Shown here piece by piece: positions 47,943 through 57,099 of a DNA stretch of 64,000 nt (the stretch's first letter is position 1; every line of letters starts with the position of its first letter). Position numbers and translations under genes: made by a program. The notes under the pieces are model-generated. The model worked only from the letters and a program-made list of their open reading frames with translations, did not search any database and was not told where the DNA came from. Location of the stretch: contig NZ_AJLR01000040.1 in NCBI RefSeq assembly GCF_000307855.1, positions 62,001 to 126,000 on the forward strand, read 5' to 3'. The DNA is from Schinkia azotoformans LMG 9581 (GTDB lineage Bacteria; Bacillota; Bacilli; Bacillales; Bacillaceae_J).

Positions 47943-48755
47943 GTGAAAATAAAATCACTAAAATTAATCGTAATGAGTGTATCATTGTCAATAATGGGTG
48001 CCTGCGGTGTTAATAATGCAAACGAGGAGCAGGATATTTTAAACCCTAATGCAGCTACCATTTCTAGTATGAATACATCATTAAATAGCGATCAATATCC
48101 GCATACAGTACCGATGCTAACGAATGGTGCGAAGTACGAATTTAGAATTGCGGATGGGCGTTCGGGTGGAATGTATAATTTTGATGGTGGAGATTACCGT
48201 CAACAAGAGCAGCAAAACCAGCAATATTTACAGCAGTACCGACAACAATTCCAACGGGTACCACAAGCTCCTCAGGAGCAAGTACAACAAGTGCCACAAC
48301 AAGTACCAAAACAACAAGCACAACAGGCTCCAAAGCAACAAACACAGAAAACACAGCAAGCTGCTCCTACTGCAGGCATAAGTGCTGCTGAATCAAAAGT
48401 TGTGCAATTAACAAATGTAGAGCGGAGAAAAAATGGGCTGCCTGATTTGCAAATGGACACAGCTTTAAGTAAGGTTGCTCACGAAAAAGCGAATGATATG
48501 CAGTCCAAGCATTATTTTTCACATACAAGTCCAACCTATGGATCACCATTTGATATGATGCGTGATTTTGGCATTACTTATCGTTCTGCGGGTGAAAACA
48601 TTGCCCAAGGCCAAACAACACCGGAAGAGGTTGTTCAGGCTTGGATGAACAGTGAGGGGCACCGTAAAAACATTTTAAGTGCTGATTTTACTCATATAGG
48701 AGTAGGTTATACACAGCAGGGAAGTTATTGGTCACAAATGTTTATAAAAAAATAA
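47943..48755 (+). CDS. CAP-domain (SCP-like) lipoprotein, YkwD type
   Basis: 270 residues, GTG start after GGGAGGAAC. Lipoprotein signal with lipobox IMGAC (Cys21). A long Gln/Pro-rich linker (about 80-140, many PQQ/KQQ units) leads to a CAP domain: VVQLTNVERRKNGLPDLQMD, KHYFSHTSPTYGSPFDM, GENIAQGQTTPEEVVQAWMN, SEGHRKNILSADFTHIGVG. Likely spore-coat or cell-wall associated; no enzyme activity established for the family. Confidence 0.9.
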   Translation: MKIKSLKLIVMSVSLSIMGACGVNNANEEQDILNPNAATISSMNTSLNSDQYPHTVPMLTNGAKYEFRIADGRSGGMYNFDGGDYRQQEQQNQQYLQQYRQQFQRVPQAPQEQVQQVPQQVPKQQAQQAPKQQTQKTQQAAPTAGISAAESKVVQLTNVERRKNGLPDLQMDTALSKVAHEKANDMQSKHYFSHTSPTYGSPFDMMRDFGITYRSAGENIAQGQTTPEEVVQAWMNSEGHRKNILSADFTHIGVGYTQQGSYWSQMFIKK

Positions 48756-48765
48756 TCACGAAATA

Positions 48766-48825
48766 AAAAAACAGGCTGTCTTAAACTTACCATTTCGGAT
48801 AAATTTAGGACAGCCAGTTCCTTTT
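48766..48825. terminator. Bidirectional terminator after the CAP-domain gene
   Basis: GGCTGTC-TTAAA pairs with TTTA-GGACAGCC; A and T runs flank it, serving the convergent gene too. Confidence 0.82.
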
Positions 48826-49579
48826 AAAAATAAAGCTTTTTAATTTTATCAATGACATAATCTGTATGATTAGATACTTGTGGAATGGAATATCCGACAT
48901 AAAGTGGTGATGTCGGAAAACGAGGAATGACCTTAACAGCGATTTTTCCAGCATACTCGTAAAAAAACAAATTATAGCTATTACAATTTCGATTAAAGTG
49001 ATTCAAAATATAGTGAGTGGCAATCTGGATATCCTCTGCAAAAGTTTTTAAGCCCGATTCAGCTTCCATGATCACATTAAATTCGTAAAAGCCCATTCTA
49101 GGGTATTTTGAAATGTTAAATTCCACCCCGTCTTGAATCTCGATCGGAACCCCAATAAAATGATCGTCGTGTAATGAATCCAGATAGTTAATATGATCGA
49201 GTCCAACAATTTGCATATGGGGATGACGTAGTGAACCACCGGATAATGGACCATGATTTTTGAAAAAAAGCACAGATTTATACTTCTTAGTCTTAATCAT
49301 CTCTTTCCAATGGTTGAGTCCAAACGAAATGACTTTATATAAGTGCTCCTTACTATACTCGGATAATTCTGATTGGCATTCATCTGTCTCAATAATGACC
49401 GTTTGAAACGTTTTTTCTAATGTAGGATATTTATTTTTCAGCCAAATGATTGAGCCGTCAGTATCAAAAATATCTGTAAGTGCATCCCGCTTACAAAAAG
49501 GGCATGTTGTATCAGAATGAATTAGACTGTTTGGCTTTTGCGAACCAATCGAGGAATCAAATATTAAATGATTATGCAT
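48824..49579 (-). CDS. DUF4931 / GalT-HIT-like protein
   Basis: 251 residues. The N-terminal TTCPFCKRDAL is a zinc knuckle and GGSLRHPHMQIVGL contains the H-x-H-x-Q triad of galactose-1-phosphate uridylyltransferases and HIT hydrolases. A nucleotidyl-transfer or hydrolysis activity is plausible; the substrate is unknown. Confidence 0.75.
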   Translation of the reverse strand: MHNHLIFDSSIGSQKPNSLIHSDTTCPFCKRDALTDIFDTDGSIIWLKNKYPTLEKTFQTVIIETDECQSELSEYSKEHLYKVISFGLNHWKEMIKTKKYKSVLFFKNHGPLSGGSLRHPHMQIVGLDHINYLDSLHDDHFIGVPIEIQDGVEFNISKYPRMGFYEFNVIMEAESGLKTFAEDIQIATHYILNHFNRNCNSYNLFFYEYAGKIAVKVIPRFPTSPLYVGYSIPQVSNHTDYVIDKIKKLYF

Positions 49580-49632
49580 AATCGAGTTTGCTCCTTTAAC
49601 AGTTTCCTATAATAAGTTTATTATAGATTTAA

Positions 49633-49679
49633 AGGCTTTACCACTAAAAAGCTAGTTTGATTATTAAAGCCTGTTTTTT
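49633..49679 (+). terminator. Terminator-like hairpin in the divergent region before spoVIF
   Basis: AGGCTTTA (49633-49640) and TAAAGCCT (49665-49672) flank a 24-base loop and are followed by GTTTTTT. No gene on the plus strand ends here, so a short RNA or leader attenuator is possible. Confidence 0.4.
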
Positions 49680-49755
49680 CCGATTGCTGCACCTTCAAAC
49701 AAAATCCTCCATACAATGTTAGTAACTGTAAATAGAAATGGAGGGCAATAAATTC

Positions 49756-50019
49756 ATGCAAAATAAAAATAATAACAATAATATGTTTGGGAATATCGAG
49801 AAGAAAACAGGTGTCAATATGAGTGACATTTTGAAATTGGCAAACTCTTTATCTAATGCAAATTTCAAAGATGAAAACACAGTAAGAAGAGTGATCCAGC
49901 AGGTAGCACAATTAGCCGGTAAACGCGTTCCAAAAGAAAAAGAAGACATGCTAGTTAAATCAATTTTAAGCAATAATATGCCAATGGATTTAAACTCATT
50001 AACGAAAATGATGAAATAA
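49756..50019 (+). CDS. spoVIF: Stage VI sporulation protein F (SpoVIF)
   Basis: 87 residues from the ATG at 49756 with GGAGGG ten bases upstream. FGNIEKKTGVNMSDILKLAN and NFKDENTVRRVIQQVAQLAG are the conserved SpoVIF core. Mother-cell protein needed for coat assembly in B. subtilis. Confidence 0.9.
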   Translation: MQNKNNNNNMFGNIEKKTGVNMSDILKLANSLSNANFKDENTVRRVIQQVAQLAGKRVPKEKEDMLVKSILSNNMPMDLNSLTKMMK

Positions 50020-50035
50020 GCTTCATGTACTAAAT

Positions 50036-50067
50036 AAAGAGGCTAGCTCATTCGAGAAAGCCTCTTT
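50036..50067. terminator. Terminator after spoVIF
   Basis: AAAGAGGCT and AGCCTCTTT form a perfect stem between convergent genes. Confidence 0.85.
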
Positions 50068-50072
50068 GTGTG

Positions 50073-50420
50073 TTAATGAATGATTATTTCCGGAATGGAA
50101 ATCATCATATCCGAAGACATTTTTGGTTCATAGCTTCGATATTTAATTAGGGCTTTTCCCTCTTTTAATACGGAGAGCGATAATATTTTTTCAGGTGACT
50201 TTCCTTTTGTCTCGAGAAGGAAATGAACGTCATTTTCAGTTAACGTATATTCATGAAGATCTATTCCTAGTAAATGGCGGCTTGTTTTAATCGTATTGGA
50301 ATCATTTTTAATAAAGGAGGCCAGCTCAACTAAGGAAAATTTATTATTGTTTCCTTGAAGATGATGAACGGCTTCCTTTACTTTGTCCGTAATGGTATGA
50401 AAAATTGTTTTAAAATCCAA
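50073..50420 (-). CDS. Uncharacterised 115-residue protein
   Basis: I do not recognise the family. Start is a TTG at 50420 with GGAGG six bases upstream, preferred over longer readings. Helical N-terminus (DFKTIFHTITDKVKEAVHHL), then a stretch with an ELASFIKNDSNTIKTSRHLL segment, then beta-like sequence. No signal, helix span or metal motif. It follows the 60-residue gene by 16 bases and is probably in one operon with it. Confidence 0.6.
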   Translation of the reverse strand: MDFKTIFHTITDKVKEAVHHLQGNNNKFSLVELASFIKNDSNTIKTSRHLLGIDLHEYTLTENDVHFLLETKGKSPEKILSLSVLKEGKALIKYRSYEPKMSSDMMISIPEIIIH

Positions 50421-50436
50421 GACAATCCTCCTATAT

Positions 50437-50619
50437 TTATCCGTCGTCTTCACTTTCATCCTGGGCATGTTCGATATAGTCATCTAATGGCAGGAATGAA
50501 AGGACTTCTTTTATGATTGTGTTTCCCTTTTGGTTAACCATTTCTTGTCCAAACGCATTTTTTGCCTTCACCGCTATTTTAATAGTATGAGCAAAGGCTT
50601 GTGACTTAGTCATTTCCAT
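50437..50619 (-). CDS. Uncharacterised 60-residue protein
   Basis: Small acidic-ended protein: MEMTKSQAFAHTIKIAVKAK at the start and EHAQDESEDDG at the end. ATG start with only a weak ribosome site. Family not recognised. Pairing with the next gene is the main support. Confidence 0.5.
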   Translation of the reverse strand: MEMTKSQAFAHTIKIAVKAKNAFGQEMVNQKGNTIIKEVLSFLPLDDYIEHAQDESEDDG

Positions 50620-50680
50620 GTTTTCTCAAAGTGTGCATAAGATTCAAAACAAAAAGCGTTATCTCAAGCGATGCCCCTTT

Positions 50681-51331
50681 TTAAGCGTTTAAAGGTAAGA
50701 CGTATAAGAATACAGCAAAGAAATGTGCAACAGAACCTAAAAGTACAAATACATGCCAGACTGCATGGTGAAAGATGAATCCTCGCCATACATAAAAAAT
50801 AGTGCCAATCGTATAAAGAATTCCACCTGTCACTAATAACACCATACCGCCCGTTGAGAGACCAGCAGCAAGCGGCTTCCATGCAAATACTATAAGCCAA
50901 CCCATTACAACATAAAGGATTGTAGAAAGGTATAAAAATCTTTTGCAAAAGAAGATCTTAAACACTACTCCTAACAAAGCTAGCCCCCATATGATACCGA
51001 ATAAAGTCCATCCAACCCAACCTTTTATTACGATAAACAAAAACGGAGTATATGTCCCAGCGATAAATAGATAGATGGAAGAATGGTCCATAATTTCAAA
51101 AATATCTTTCGCTTTACCCGCTGGAAAACTGTGTACTAGCGTAGAGGAGACATATAAGAGCAGCATTGTCCCTCCAAAAATTGAAAAGCTGATGACATGG
51201 AGTACGGATCCTTCTAAACTTGAAAAAACTGTGAGTAAAACAAGTGCTGCAATACTAAGCAGAGCGCCGATACCATGAGTAATTGAGTTTACAATTTCCT
51301 CAATTTTTGTAAATGTATGCGTTGTATTCAT
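50681..51331 (-). CDS. Hemolysin III / AdipoR (PAQR) family membrane protein
   Basis: 216 residues from the ATG at 51331 (AAGGAAG site). Seven helices. EEIVNSITHGIGALLS, STLVHSF, DHSSIYLFIAGTYTPF and FHHAVWHVFVLLGSVAHFFAV carry the conserved Ser, His and Asp that bind zinc. Bacterial members influence lipid state; hemolysis is only a historical name. Confidence 0.92.
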   Translation of the reverse strand: MNTTHTFTKIEEIVNSITHGIGALLSIAALVLLTVFSSLEGSVLHVISFSIFGGTMLLLYVSSTLVHSFPAGKAKDIFEIMDHSSIYLFIAGTYTPFLFIVIKGWVGWTLFGIIWGLALLGVVFKIFFCKRFLYLSTILYVVMGWLIVFAWKPLAAGLSTGGMVLLVTGGILYTIGTIFYVWRGFIFHHAVWHVFVLLGSVAHFFAVFLYVLPLNA

Positions 51332-51551
51332 GAATGATTTACTTCCTTTCAAAGTCGAATACTCAATAATTCGTATTATAACAGAAATGTCGTTGTTCAA
51401 TGTATTTTAAAGTGATTTTTAAAAATATATCATACCGATATCAAAGTGCTATCAGAATGATAGGGTTGGCTACTTTTTACGGATAGTATAGACCTTTTAA
51501 TGTTGGCAATAATCAGTAGTAGATTTTAACTTTATTCTCGTGGGTGAAAAA

Positions 51552-52430
51552 ATGAAGAACGCACTTGATATAACCAATTATTTCTTTTCAGAAAATTGGC
51601 TTAAACTTTTAGAAGAAGTTACATTTTTTGCAAAGAAAAGCAGGCTTGTTTGGTATCGCGGTCAAAGTAACAATGCTTCCGAAAATGGTTGTTATCCTTT
51701 ACTTTCAGGGCTTTTTAGACAATCATTTTCGGTAGAGAAAATTTTACAGTGGGAAGAACTAAGCTATAAACGCTTTTTTGAAAATGGCTTTGATTTACAC
51801 AAAACGGAAAACCAATGGGACCTCCTTTATTTGATGCAGCAATACGGTGTTAAGACAAGATTATTAGATTGGTCTGAATCCTTTGCCGTTGCTTTGTATT
51901 TTGCTACAAGAAATTGGGACCATAAAACTTCTTGTTCCATCTGGCTTCTCGACCCTTTCCGGCTTAATCGAATATTTCACAATTTAGATGAATTAACAAG
52001 TATGCCAAAAACAATCGATTTCCTAGAAGCTAGGAAAGAATTCCAAAAAACAATGGCGTTAAGCCCTAGAATGAATACATATCGAAGTATGTTTCAAAAG
52101 GGTTATTTTACTCTCCAAGGCAATACAAAACAAGGGCTTGAAGAAGAAGAAAATGGGGTGCTTTTACGAGAACGCATCCTTAAACATATCAAAATAGATG
52201 TTGAACTTCGAAATGATGTTGAATTGTTTTTGGAGTTAAGCGGGATTAATCAATTAACGTTGTTTCCTGATTTAGGGGGTCTGGCAAGCTATGTTAATCA
52301 ATGGACGACAACAGATTTAATGAAGCAGAAATTTCTTAAGGATACAAATGATCAAAATTCAAAATTGTTCAGACAAACCTCGTCAGGTAAGATAGAATGG
52401 AAAGAGGATGAAAATACGTTTTTACCGTAA
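51552..52430 (+). CDS. FRG-domain protein
   Basis: 292 residues from the ATG at 51552 with GGGTGA just upstream. The FRG domain shows VWYRGQSNN and LLYLMQQYGVKTRLLDWSESFAVALYFATRN. Many FRG genes lie in phage-defence or mobile regions, and their biochemical role is unsettled. No partner toxin or effector gene is next to it. The C-terminal half (LRERILKHIKIDVELRNDVE) is not assigned. Confidence 0.85.
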   Translation: MKNALDITNYFFSENWLKLLEEVTFFAKKSRLVWYRGQSNNASENGCYPLLSGLFRQSFSVEKILQWEELSYKRFFENGFDLHKTENQWDLLYLMQQYGVKTRLLDWSESFAVALYFATRNWDHKTSCSIWLLDPFRLNRIFHNLDELTSMPKTIDFLEARKEFQKTMALSPRMNTYRSMFQKGYFTLQGNTKQGLEEEENGVLLRERILKHIKIDVELRNDVELFLELSGINQLTLFPDLGGLASYVNQWTTTDLMKQKFLKDTNDQNSKLFRQTSSGKIEWKEDENTFLP

Positions 52431-52476
52431 ATCAATTAAATGAAACAAAAATTTAGCAAAATAGGAGTTTAAATAA

Positions 52477-53388
52477 ATGGACTGTGTAAAAAAAGGGGAA
52501 TGGCTCCAAATCGGAGTACCACAGGAATGGGATCAGGTAAGCGTTGAAAAAATATTGAAGGAAAAATGGAAGGTCCCCAAAAAACTGTTACACCAATTTA
52601 GAATGGAAAAAAGGGTACAAGTAAATAGTGAGATCGTAACAAGATGGGATCAACAGCTTAAAAAAGGAGATAAACTGCAAATTCGTTTATTTGTCGATGA
52701 GGAATACGGTGCCGCCCCACAATATATTCCGATTGAGGTTTGTTATGAGGATGACCATGTGTTAATTGTAAATAAGCCTGCTGGAATCGATACCCATCCT
52801 AATGCCGGGGAACGTGATACACTGGCAAATGCAGTCGCTTATCATTTCCAAGCGGAAGGTCTTCGGACGAAGGTTCGGCATATTCATCGTCTTGACCATG
52901 ATACTTCCGGTGGTGTCGTGTTTGCTAAACATGCACTGGCGGGCCCCGTTCTTGATCAAATGCTGGAAAAAAGATTGATTTCTAGGACCTATATAGCTTT
53001 TGTACATGGGCAAATAAAACAGAAAAAAGGAACGATCACCGCCAAAATCGGACGTGATCGCCATCATCCTACAAGAAGAAGAGTATCAAGCACAGGAGAT
53101 TTGGCTATCACCCATTATGAGGTTCTCAAATACTACCCTAAGGTCAATGTAACATTAGTAAAGCTTAAATTGGATACGGGGAGGACTCACCAAATCCGGG
53201 TCCATATGAGCCATCTTGGATACCCCATTGTTGGCGATATTCTTTATGGTGGAAAACCTGTAGGTATCAAAAGACAAGCCCTACATGCGGAGCATATCCA
53301 TTTTGTCCACCCATTTACCAATGAAAGTATTGACGTAGCCATCCCATGGAGTGACGATATGAAAAGGTTTCAGAAAACCTTGGCATAA
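52477..53388 (+). CDS. RluA-family pseudouridine synthase
   Basis: 303 residues. N-terminal S4-like RNA-binding domain (about 18-72), catalytic HRLDHDTSGGVVFAKH with Asp140, then GRTHQIRVHMSHLGYPIVGD. Modifies rRNA or tRNA uridines; RluD-type length, site unknown. Confidence 0.92.
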   Translation: MDCVKKGEWLQIGVPQEWDQVSVEKILKEKWKVPKKLLHQFRMEKRVQVNSEIVTRWDQQLKKGDKLQIRLFVDEEYGAAPQYIPIEVCYEDDHVLIVNKPAGIDTHPNAGERDTLANAVAYHFQAEGLRTKVRHIHRLDHDTSGGVVFAKHALAGPVLDQMLEKRLISRTYIAFVHGQIKQKKGTITAKIGRDRHHPTRRRVSSTGDLAITHYEVLKYYPKVNVTLVKLKLDTGRTHQIRVHMSHLGYPIVGDILYGGKPVGIKRQALHAEHIHFVHPFTNESIDVAIPWSDDMKRFQKTLA

Positions 53389-53452
53389 TTTCACTCCTTT
53401 TGCCAAAACTAGTATAGTGAACATTAAAATTTTGGTAAAAGGAGTGATTTGA

Positions 53453-53599
53453 ATGTCAAATGAAAAAGAAAAACAGCATAAATTAAGCTATGAATCAGAT
53501 GGAGTTATGGGTCATAATCGCCCGGAAAATCCTAGTGAGCAAAATCAAAACAATGAAATGGCGGAAGAATTTTTTAATGTAACGCAAAATAGCGAATGA
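53453..53599 (+). CDS. Small 48-residue hydrophilic protein
   Basis: ATG at 53453 with AAAAGGAG eight bases upstream. The product begins MSNEKEKQHKLSYESDG and is rich in Asn, Glu and Gln with no cysteine; it is followed by a terminator. It is of the small spore-protein type in composition, but the family is not recognised. Supported by ribosome site, length and its own terminator. Confidence 0.6.
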   Translation: MSNEKEKQHKLSYESDGVMGHNRPENPSEQNQNNEMAEEFFNVTQNSE

Positions 53600-53603
53600 A
53601 TAG

Positions 53604-53652
53604 AAAAAGGATTGTTTTCGTTATGAACACCCACGGAAGCAGTCCTTTTTTG
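53604..53652 (+). terminator. Terminator after the small gene
   Basis: AAAAAGGATTG pairs with CAGTCCTTTTT (one G-T pair), with T tail. Confidence 0.65.
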
Positions 53653-53702
53653 GTAAGTAATTGTAAGCTCCTTCCATAATTTACATGATATAATGAAGTG
53701 AG

Positions 53703-55895
53703 ATGGTAAAAGGGGTGGTGGTTAAGGTGGATCTAGGTCGGAAACACGAATGGAAAGAAAAAGGTGTTGAGATCGGGTACGTATTGGGACTCTCACTAAT
53801 ACTAGCTGCTATTATTTATTTTTTTGCATCAAATTGGCCTGGCTTTGAGAAGTGGACAAAAATTGCCCTTAGTATTGGCTTGCTTATTTTGTTTTATCTT
53901 GTGTCCTATTTAGTAAAATTTATTTTCCAACGACATCCTTCATTAAGCTCCTTATTTTTATTTTTTGGTTCGTTATCATTTGGGGTATGTGTTGCCTTAT
54001 TAGGACAAATTTACAACTCACATGCAGATAGTTATATGCTATTTGTCGTTTGGTCGATTCCAGTACTCTTATTAAGTGTTATTTCTAAATTTCAGCCATT
54101 TTATGTGGCATCATTCATTCTCATCCATTTAGCTGTCTATTTTTATGTGTTTCCATCTTCTGGTGTTCAATATGTTCCGAAAAACTATGCTCAATGGGTC
54201 TTTCTAGGCATAGCTATTTTAAACGGTATATTATTTTTTATAATTGAAAAAAATCTTATAAGATCTATTCCACTTCAATATTTAAGTTTGATTGTATTTC
54301 ATGTTATTATGCTCGGGTTAACAGTAGAGAAGTTATTTGATCCGTTTAATGTTATTGTGAGTTTAATGTATATCGGTTCACTCGGATTTTTATATCGATA
54401 CTTAACACAAAAAGAACAGAATAAAGGCTTTCTAGTCATACTCGGCTTGGCTTCGATTGCCTTTGTCATAATAAAATTTATTGAGTTTGTTATTTATACC
54501 AACACTGAATGGATCTTTCTATTTACTTTTATCCTTCCTTTTATTATTGTTGGCCTTGTTATTTATGGTTTGCGGAAATGGAAAGTAAGCGGGAAAGGGG
54601 AGGAAAAGCATTCCTTTTTCAGAAAAATTGTAGTAGGAATTACGACTGCAGTCGCATCGATTATCGCTGGAAGTTCACTTTTTGGGATTTCATTTTTGTT
54701 AATCAATGATATTCCGTTTTCCTTCTTTGCCTTTTTTTCAATCGCCCTAATTTTATTGGCCAAAATTAAATCGAATTGGGATTCAATCATTACGTACACA
54801 TTATTATCCACGGCATTATTTATCGGGATACCGGCAACTTTTGAATCAAATTTGGGCATTGATTTGTTATTCATTGCCGGGCTGCTCTATATTTTCTGGA
54901 CATTTAAAAATAGAACGATTCGATATATCGTCTACTTAAGTATGATGATTGTGATCACAGGCGCATTATTTGAACCAAATGAGTTTACGAAGGAATTTGT
55001 AATAGGCTGCATTTTATTAATTAATGTTGTATTGTATTTGATTTCTAACAGCATATCTAAAACTGCGGTCGGGCATATTTTAATGCATAATAGTATGTTT
55101 TATGGTTTATTATCATTTTTTATTTTAACATTCCTGTTTGAGGATCAAAAAACGATATATTATTTGACTAATATCCTGTATTTTGTGACGACAACTTTAC
55201 TTGTATTATGGTCCCTTAGGAAGAGCTATTCGATTCGCTATCGTGTCTTTTTGGCTTTCTGGTTTGCCTTCATTGTTTACAAGTACTATGATCTTGTCTG
55301 GAGTTTAGTCCATAAATCTATAACATTCCTTATTACAGGACTGTTCGTATTACTAATAATCCAGAGGTTTGACAGAGTTCCTAAAGAGAAAATTTCAAGA
55401 CATTTATTGTCGTTGAAGGCTGCCAGTATTATTGCAGTTATTTTCTTACAGTTGGCTATACTCGGTGTTCAAGTTGGGAAGAGTGAATCACTTCTTGCAA
55501 ATGGTGATTTAATTAAGCTAGAGCTGGCACCTGTTGATCCAAGGTCACTATTGCAAGGTGATTATTTAGTATTAAGATATTACATTTCATCGTTACGAAT
55601 TGAGGAAGACGGTTGGAATGAGGTGGTCCGAATTGGACTTATAGAAAACAAGGATGGGCTTTTTAGTTATAGCGGTCACTATGTCGTAGGTAAAGAAGTT
55701 CCTGCAGATATGATGAAAAAAGCCGATGTTTGGATTACTGGAAGATTGAAGGGATATGAAAATATCGAATATGGAATTGAAAATTATTTTGTACCTGAGG
55801 GGACAGGGCTTGATCTTCAGGAGAAAGTCCGTTACGCCTATGTTAAGGTTGCGGAAAACGGTGATGCCATGCTAGTAGAACTTGCAGAGGAATAG
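53703..55895 (+). CDS. DUF2157 / GDYXXLXY-domain polytopic membrane protein
   Basis: 730 residues. The N-terminal cytoplasmic start leads to about 18-20 membrane helices (DUF2157/DUF4401 type). The last 150 residues are extracytoplasmic and have the GDYXXLXY signature, LLQGDYLVLRYYIS. Function unknown. Start uncertain: the ATG at 53703 or the GTG at 53727, which has AAAGGGG upstream. Confidence 0.8.
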   Translation: MVKGVVVKVDLGRKHEWKEKGVEIGYVLGLSLILAAIIYFFASNWPGFEKWTKIALSIGLLILFYLVSYLVKFIFQRHPSLSSLFLFFGSLSFGVCVALLGQIYNSHADSYMLFVVWSIPVLLLSVISKFQPFYVASFILIHLAVYFYVFPSSGVQYVPKNYAQWVFLGIAILNGILFFIIEKNLIRSIPLQYLSLIVFHVIMLGLTVEKLFDPFNVIVSLMYIGSLGFLYRYLTQKEQNKGFLVILGLASIAFVIIKFIEFVIYTNTEWIFLFTFILPFIIVGLVIYGLRKWKVSGKGEEKHSFFRKIVVGITTAVASIIAGSSLFGISFLLINDIPFSFFAFFSIALILLAKIKSNWDSIITYTLLSTALFIGIPATFESNLGIDLLFIAGLLYIFWTFKNRTIRYIVYLSMMIVITGALFEPNEFTKEFVIGCILLINVVLYLISNSISKTAVGHILMHNSMFYGLLSFFILTFLFEDQKTIYYLTNILYFVTTTLLVLWSLRKSYSIRYRVFLAFWFAFIVYKYYDLVWSLVHKSITFLITGLFVLLIIQRFDRVPKEKISRHLLSLKAASIIAVIFLQLAILGVQVGKSESLLANGDLIKLELAPVDPRSLLQGDYLVLRYYISSLRIEEDGWNEVVRIGLIENKDGLFSYSGHYVVGKEVPADMMKKADVWITGRLKGYENIEYGIENYFVPEGTGLDLQEKVRYAYVKVAENGDAMLVELAEE

Positions 55896-55956
55896 GTATA
55901 AATTTTCCATTCACTACAAACCATAATAGGGAAAAACGAAAAGGGAGTAATGAAAA

Positions 55957-56136
55957 TTGGATATTCATCGTGCAAAACAAATCATCTCGTCTCCAAATGA
56001 AATCACAGTAACATATCACGGAGTACCTGTTTGGTTACAACATACAAATGAAACGGATCAATCTGTAAGTGTATTTACAAAAGATAATCCAAATGATGTT
56101 AGGGTTGTACCAGCCGCAGAGCTTAATGAAAAATAA
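55957..56136 (+). CDS. sspH: Small acid-soluble spore protein H
   Basis: 59 residues, TTG start at 55957 with AAGGGAG upstream. MDIHRAKQIISSPNEITVTY and HGVPVWLQHTNE, then KNPNDV-like DNPNDVRVVPAAEL, match the SspH family, made in the forespore. Followed by a strong terminator. Confidence 0.92.
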   Translation: MDIHRAKQIISSPNEITVTYHGVPVWLQHTNETDQSVSVFTKDNPNDVRVVPAAELNEK

Positions 56137-56146
56137 TTCTAACAAT

Positions 56147-56184
56147 AAATGAAGGGAGCCCGGAAAGGCTCCCTTCATTTATTT
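56147..56184. terminator. Bidirectional terminator after sspH
   Basis: AAATGAAGGGAGCC and GGCTCCCTTCATTT form a 14-base perfect stem with a six-base loop. Confidence 0.95.
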
Positions 56185-56488
56185 AAACTAACGTAAAATC
56201 TTCTTTTCTAATGGTATGAATAATTTCATTTATTTCATCCTTAGAAAGACTGCGTAACCGATTATTCTCACGACCTAAAAATACGAAAGTGCCAGGAATA
56301 TTTAATCTGTAAGTTCTGTTATTACTTTTGTTTTCATAGTAATCTTTGTTGCACATCACAATTATCGAAGGATGATTTAATGGCAGTGCCTTTACGTTAT
56401 CACCAATAATCTCTTGTATTTCCCCATACTTGCCTTTTATAGACTTTATGCACGGTGGAAGATTGGGTTCGCATATCAGTATATTCAT
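56183..56488 (-). CDS. DUF3846-like protein
   Basis: 101 residues. The YGEIQEIIGDNVKALPLNHP-like start, IIVMCNKDYYENK and IPGTFVFLG follow the DUF3846 pattern common on phages and Bacillus chromosomes. No function known. ATG start with AGGAGATT upstream. Confidence 0.65.
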   Translation of the reverse strand: MNILICEPNLPPCIKSIKGKYGEIQEIIGDNVKALPLNHPSIIVMCNKDYYENKSNNRTYRLNIPGTFVFLGRENNRLRSLSKDEINEIIHTIRKEDFTLV

Positions 56489-56610
56489 TACAAATCTCCT
56501 CGGTATAATCTCTTATACTATTGTAACATCAAAAATCCTGATGCAAATATATTAAAGTTTGGTAAAAATTTATGATATTCTTAACTTATTAAGAAAAAAA
56601 TTCAAATTTT

Positions 56611-57012
56611 TCATGGTTTAGCTTTTTTTGATTGTACATTCTTCTCAGCATGTTTTTTTAATCCAGTTACAATACTTGCTGTTATTTCTTCACTACAGAG
56701 GAGCTTTATGCCATAGGAATAAACATTTAAAGACCATTCTTTTTTCTGCCATAGAATTATACCAGGAGTAATAAATGCTTGTTCATCAATTGGAAAATGT
56801 ACTTCTATTTCTACTTTTTTTAGAGTTGGAGAAACATTGAGTGAAGAAATCATTTTTAAGCCGTTTGGGCTAATATCAATGATTTGTCCACTACCGAACT
56901 CAGTGTTAACCTCGGAATCGTCTATTTTAATGATTTTAAATGTGCAATCAATTGGTTTATTAAAGGTATAACGGAAGCTTTCCTGACGCCGAAATATCAT
57001 ATTATTCCTCAT
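56611..57012 (-). CDS. PilZ-domain protein (cyclic di-GMP receptor)
   Basis: 133 residues; start ATG 57012 or 57000 (GAGG six bases upstream of the latter). FRRQESFRY carries the R-x3-R motif and DISPNG the D/N-x-S-x-x-G motif that together bind cyclic di-GMP. Single-domain PilZ, so an adaptor. The cyclase at 2463-3821 could supply its ligand. Confidence 0.88.
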   Translation of the reverse strand: MRNNMIFRRQESFRYTFNKPIDCTFKIIKIDDSEVNTEFGSGQIIDISPNGLKMISSLNVSPTLKKVEIEVHFPIDEQAFITPGIILWQKKEWSLNVYSYGIKLLCSEEITASIVTGLKKHAEKNVQSKKAKP

Positions 57013-57099
57013 TTATTTACAAATTCTTCCCTTTTAAGTAGTATTATACAATAGAAACCCTATTCTTTTCCATATAAACTATTTAAAAAATTAAAAGTA

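Noticed and set aside
48142-48549. Minus-strand cysteine-rich frame opposite the CAP-domain gene
   Set aside because: It is the complement of the Gln/Pro repeat linker, not a real protein.
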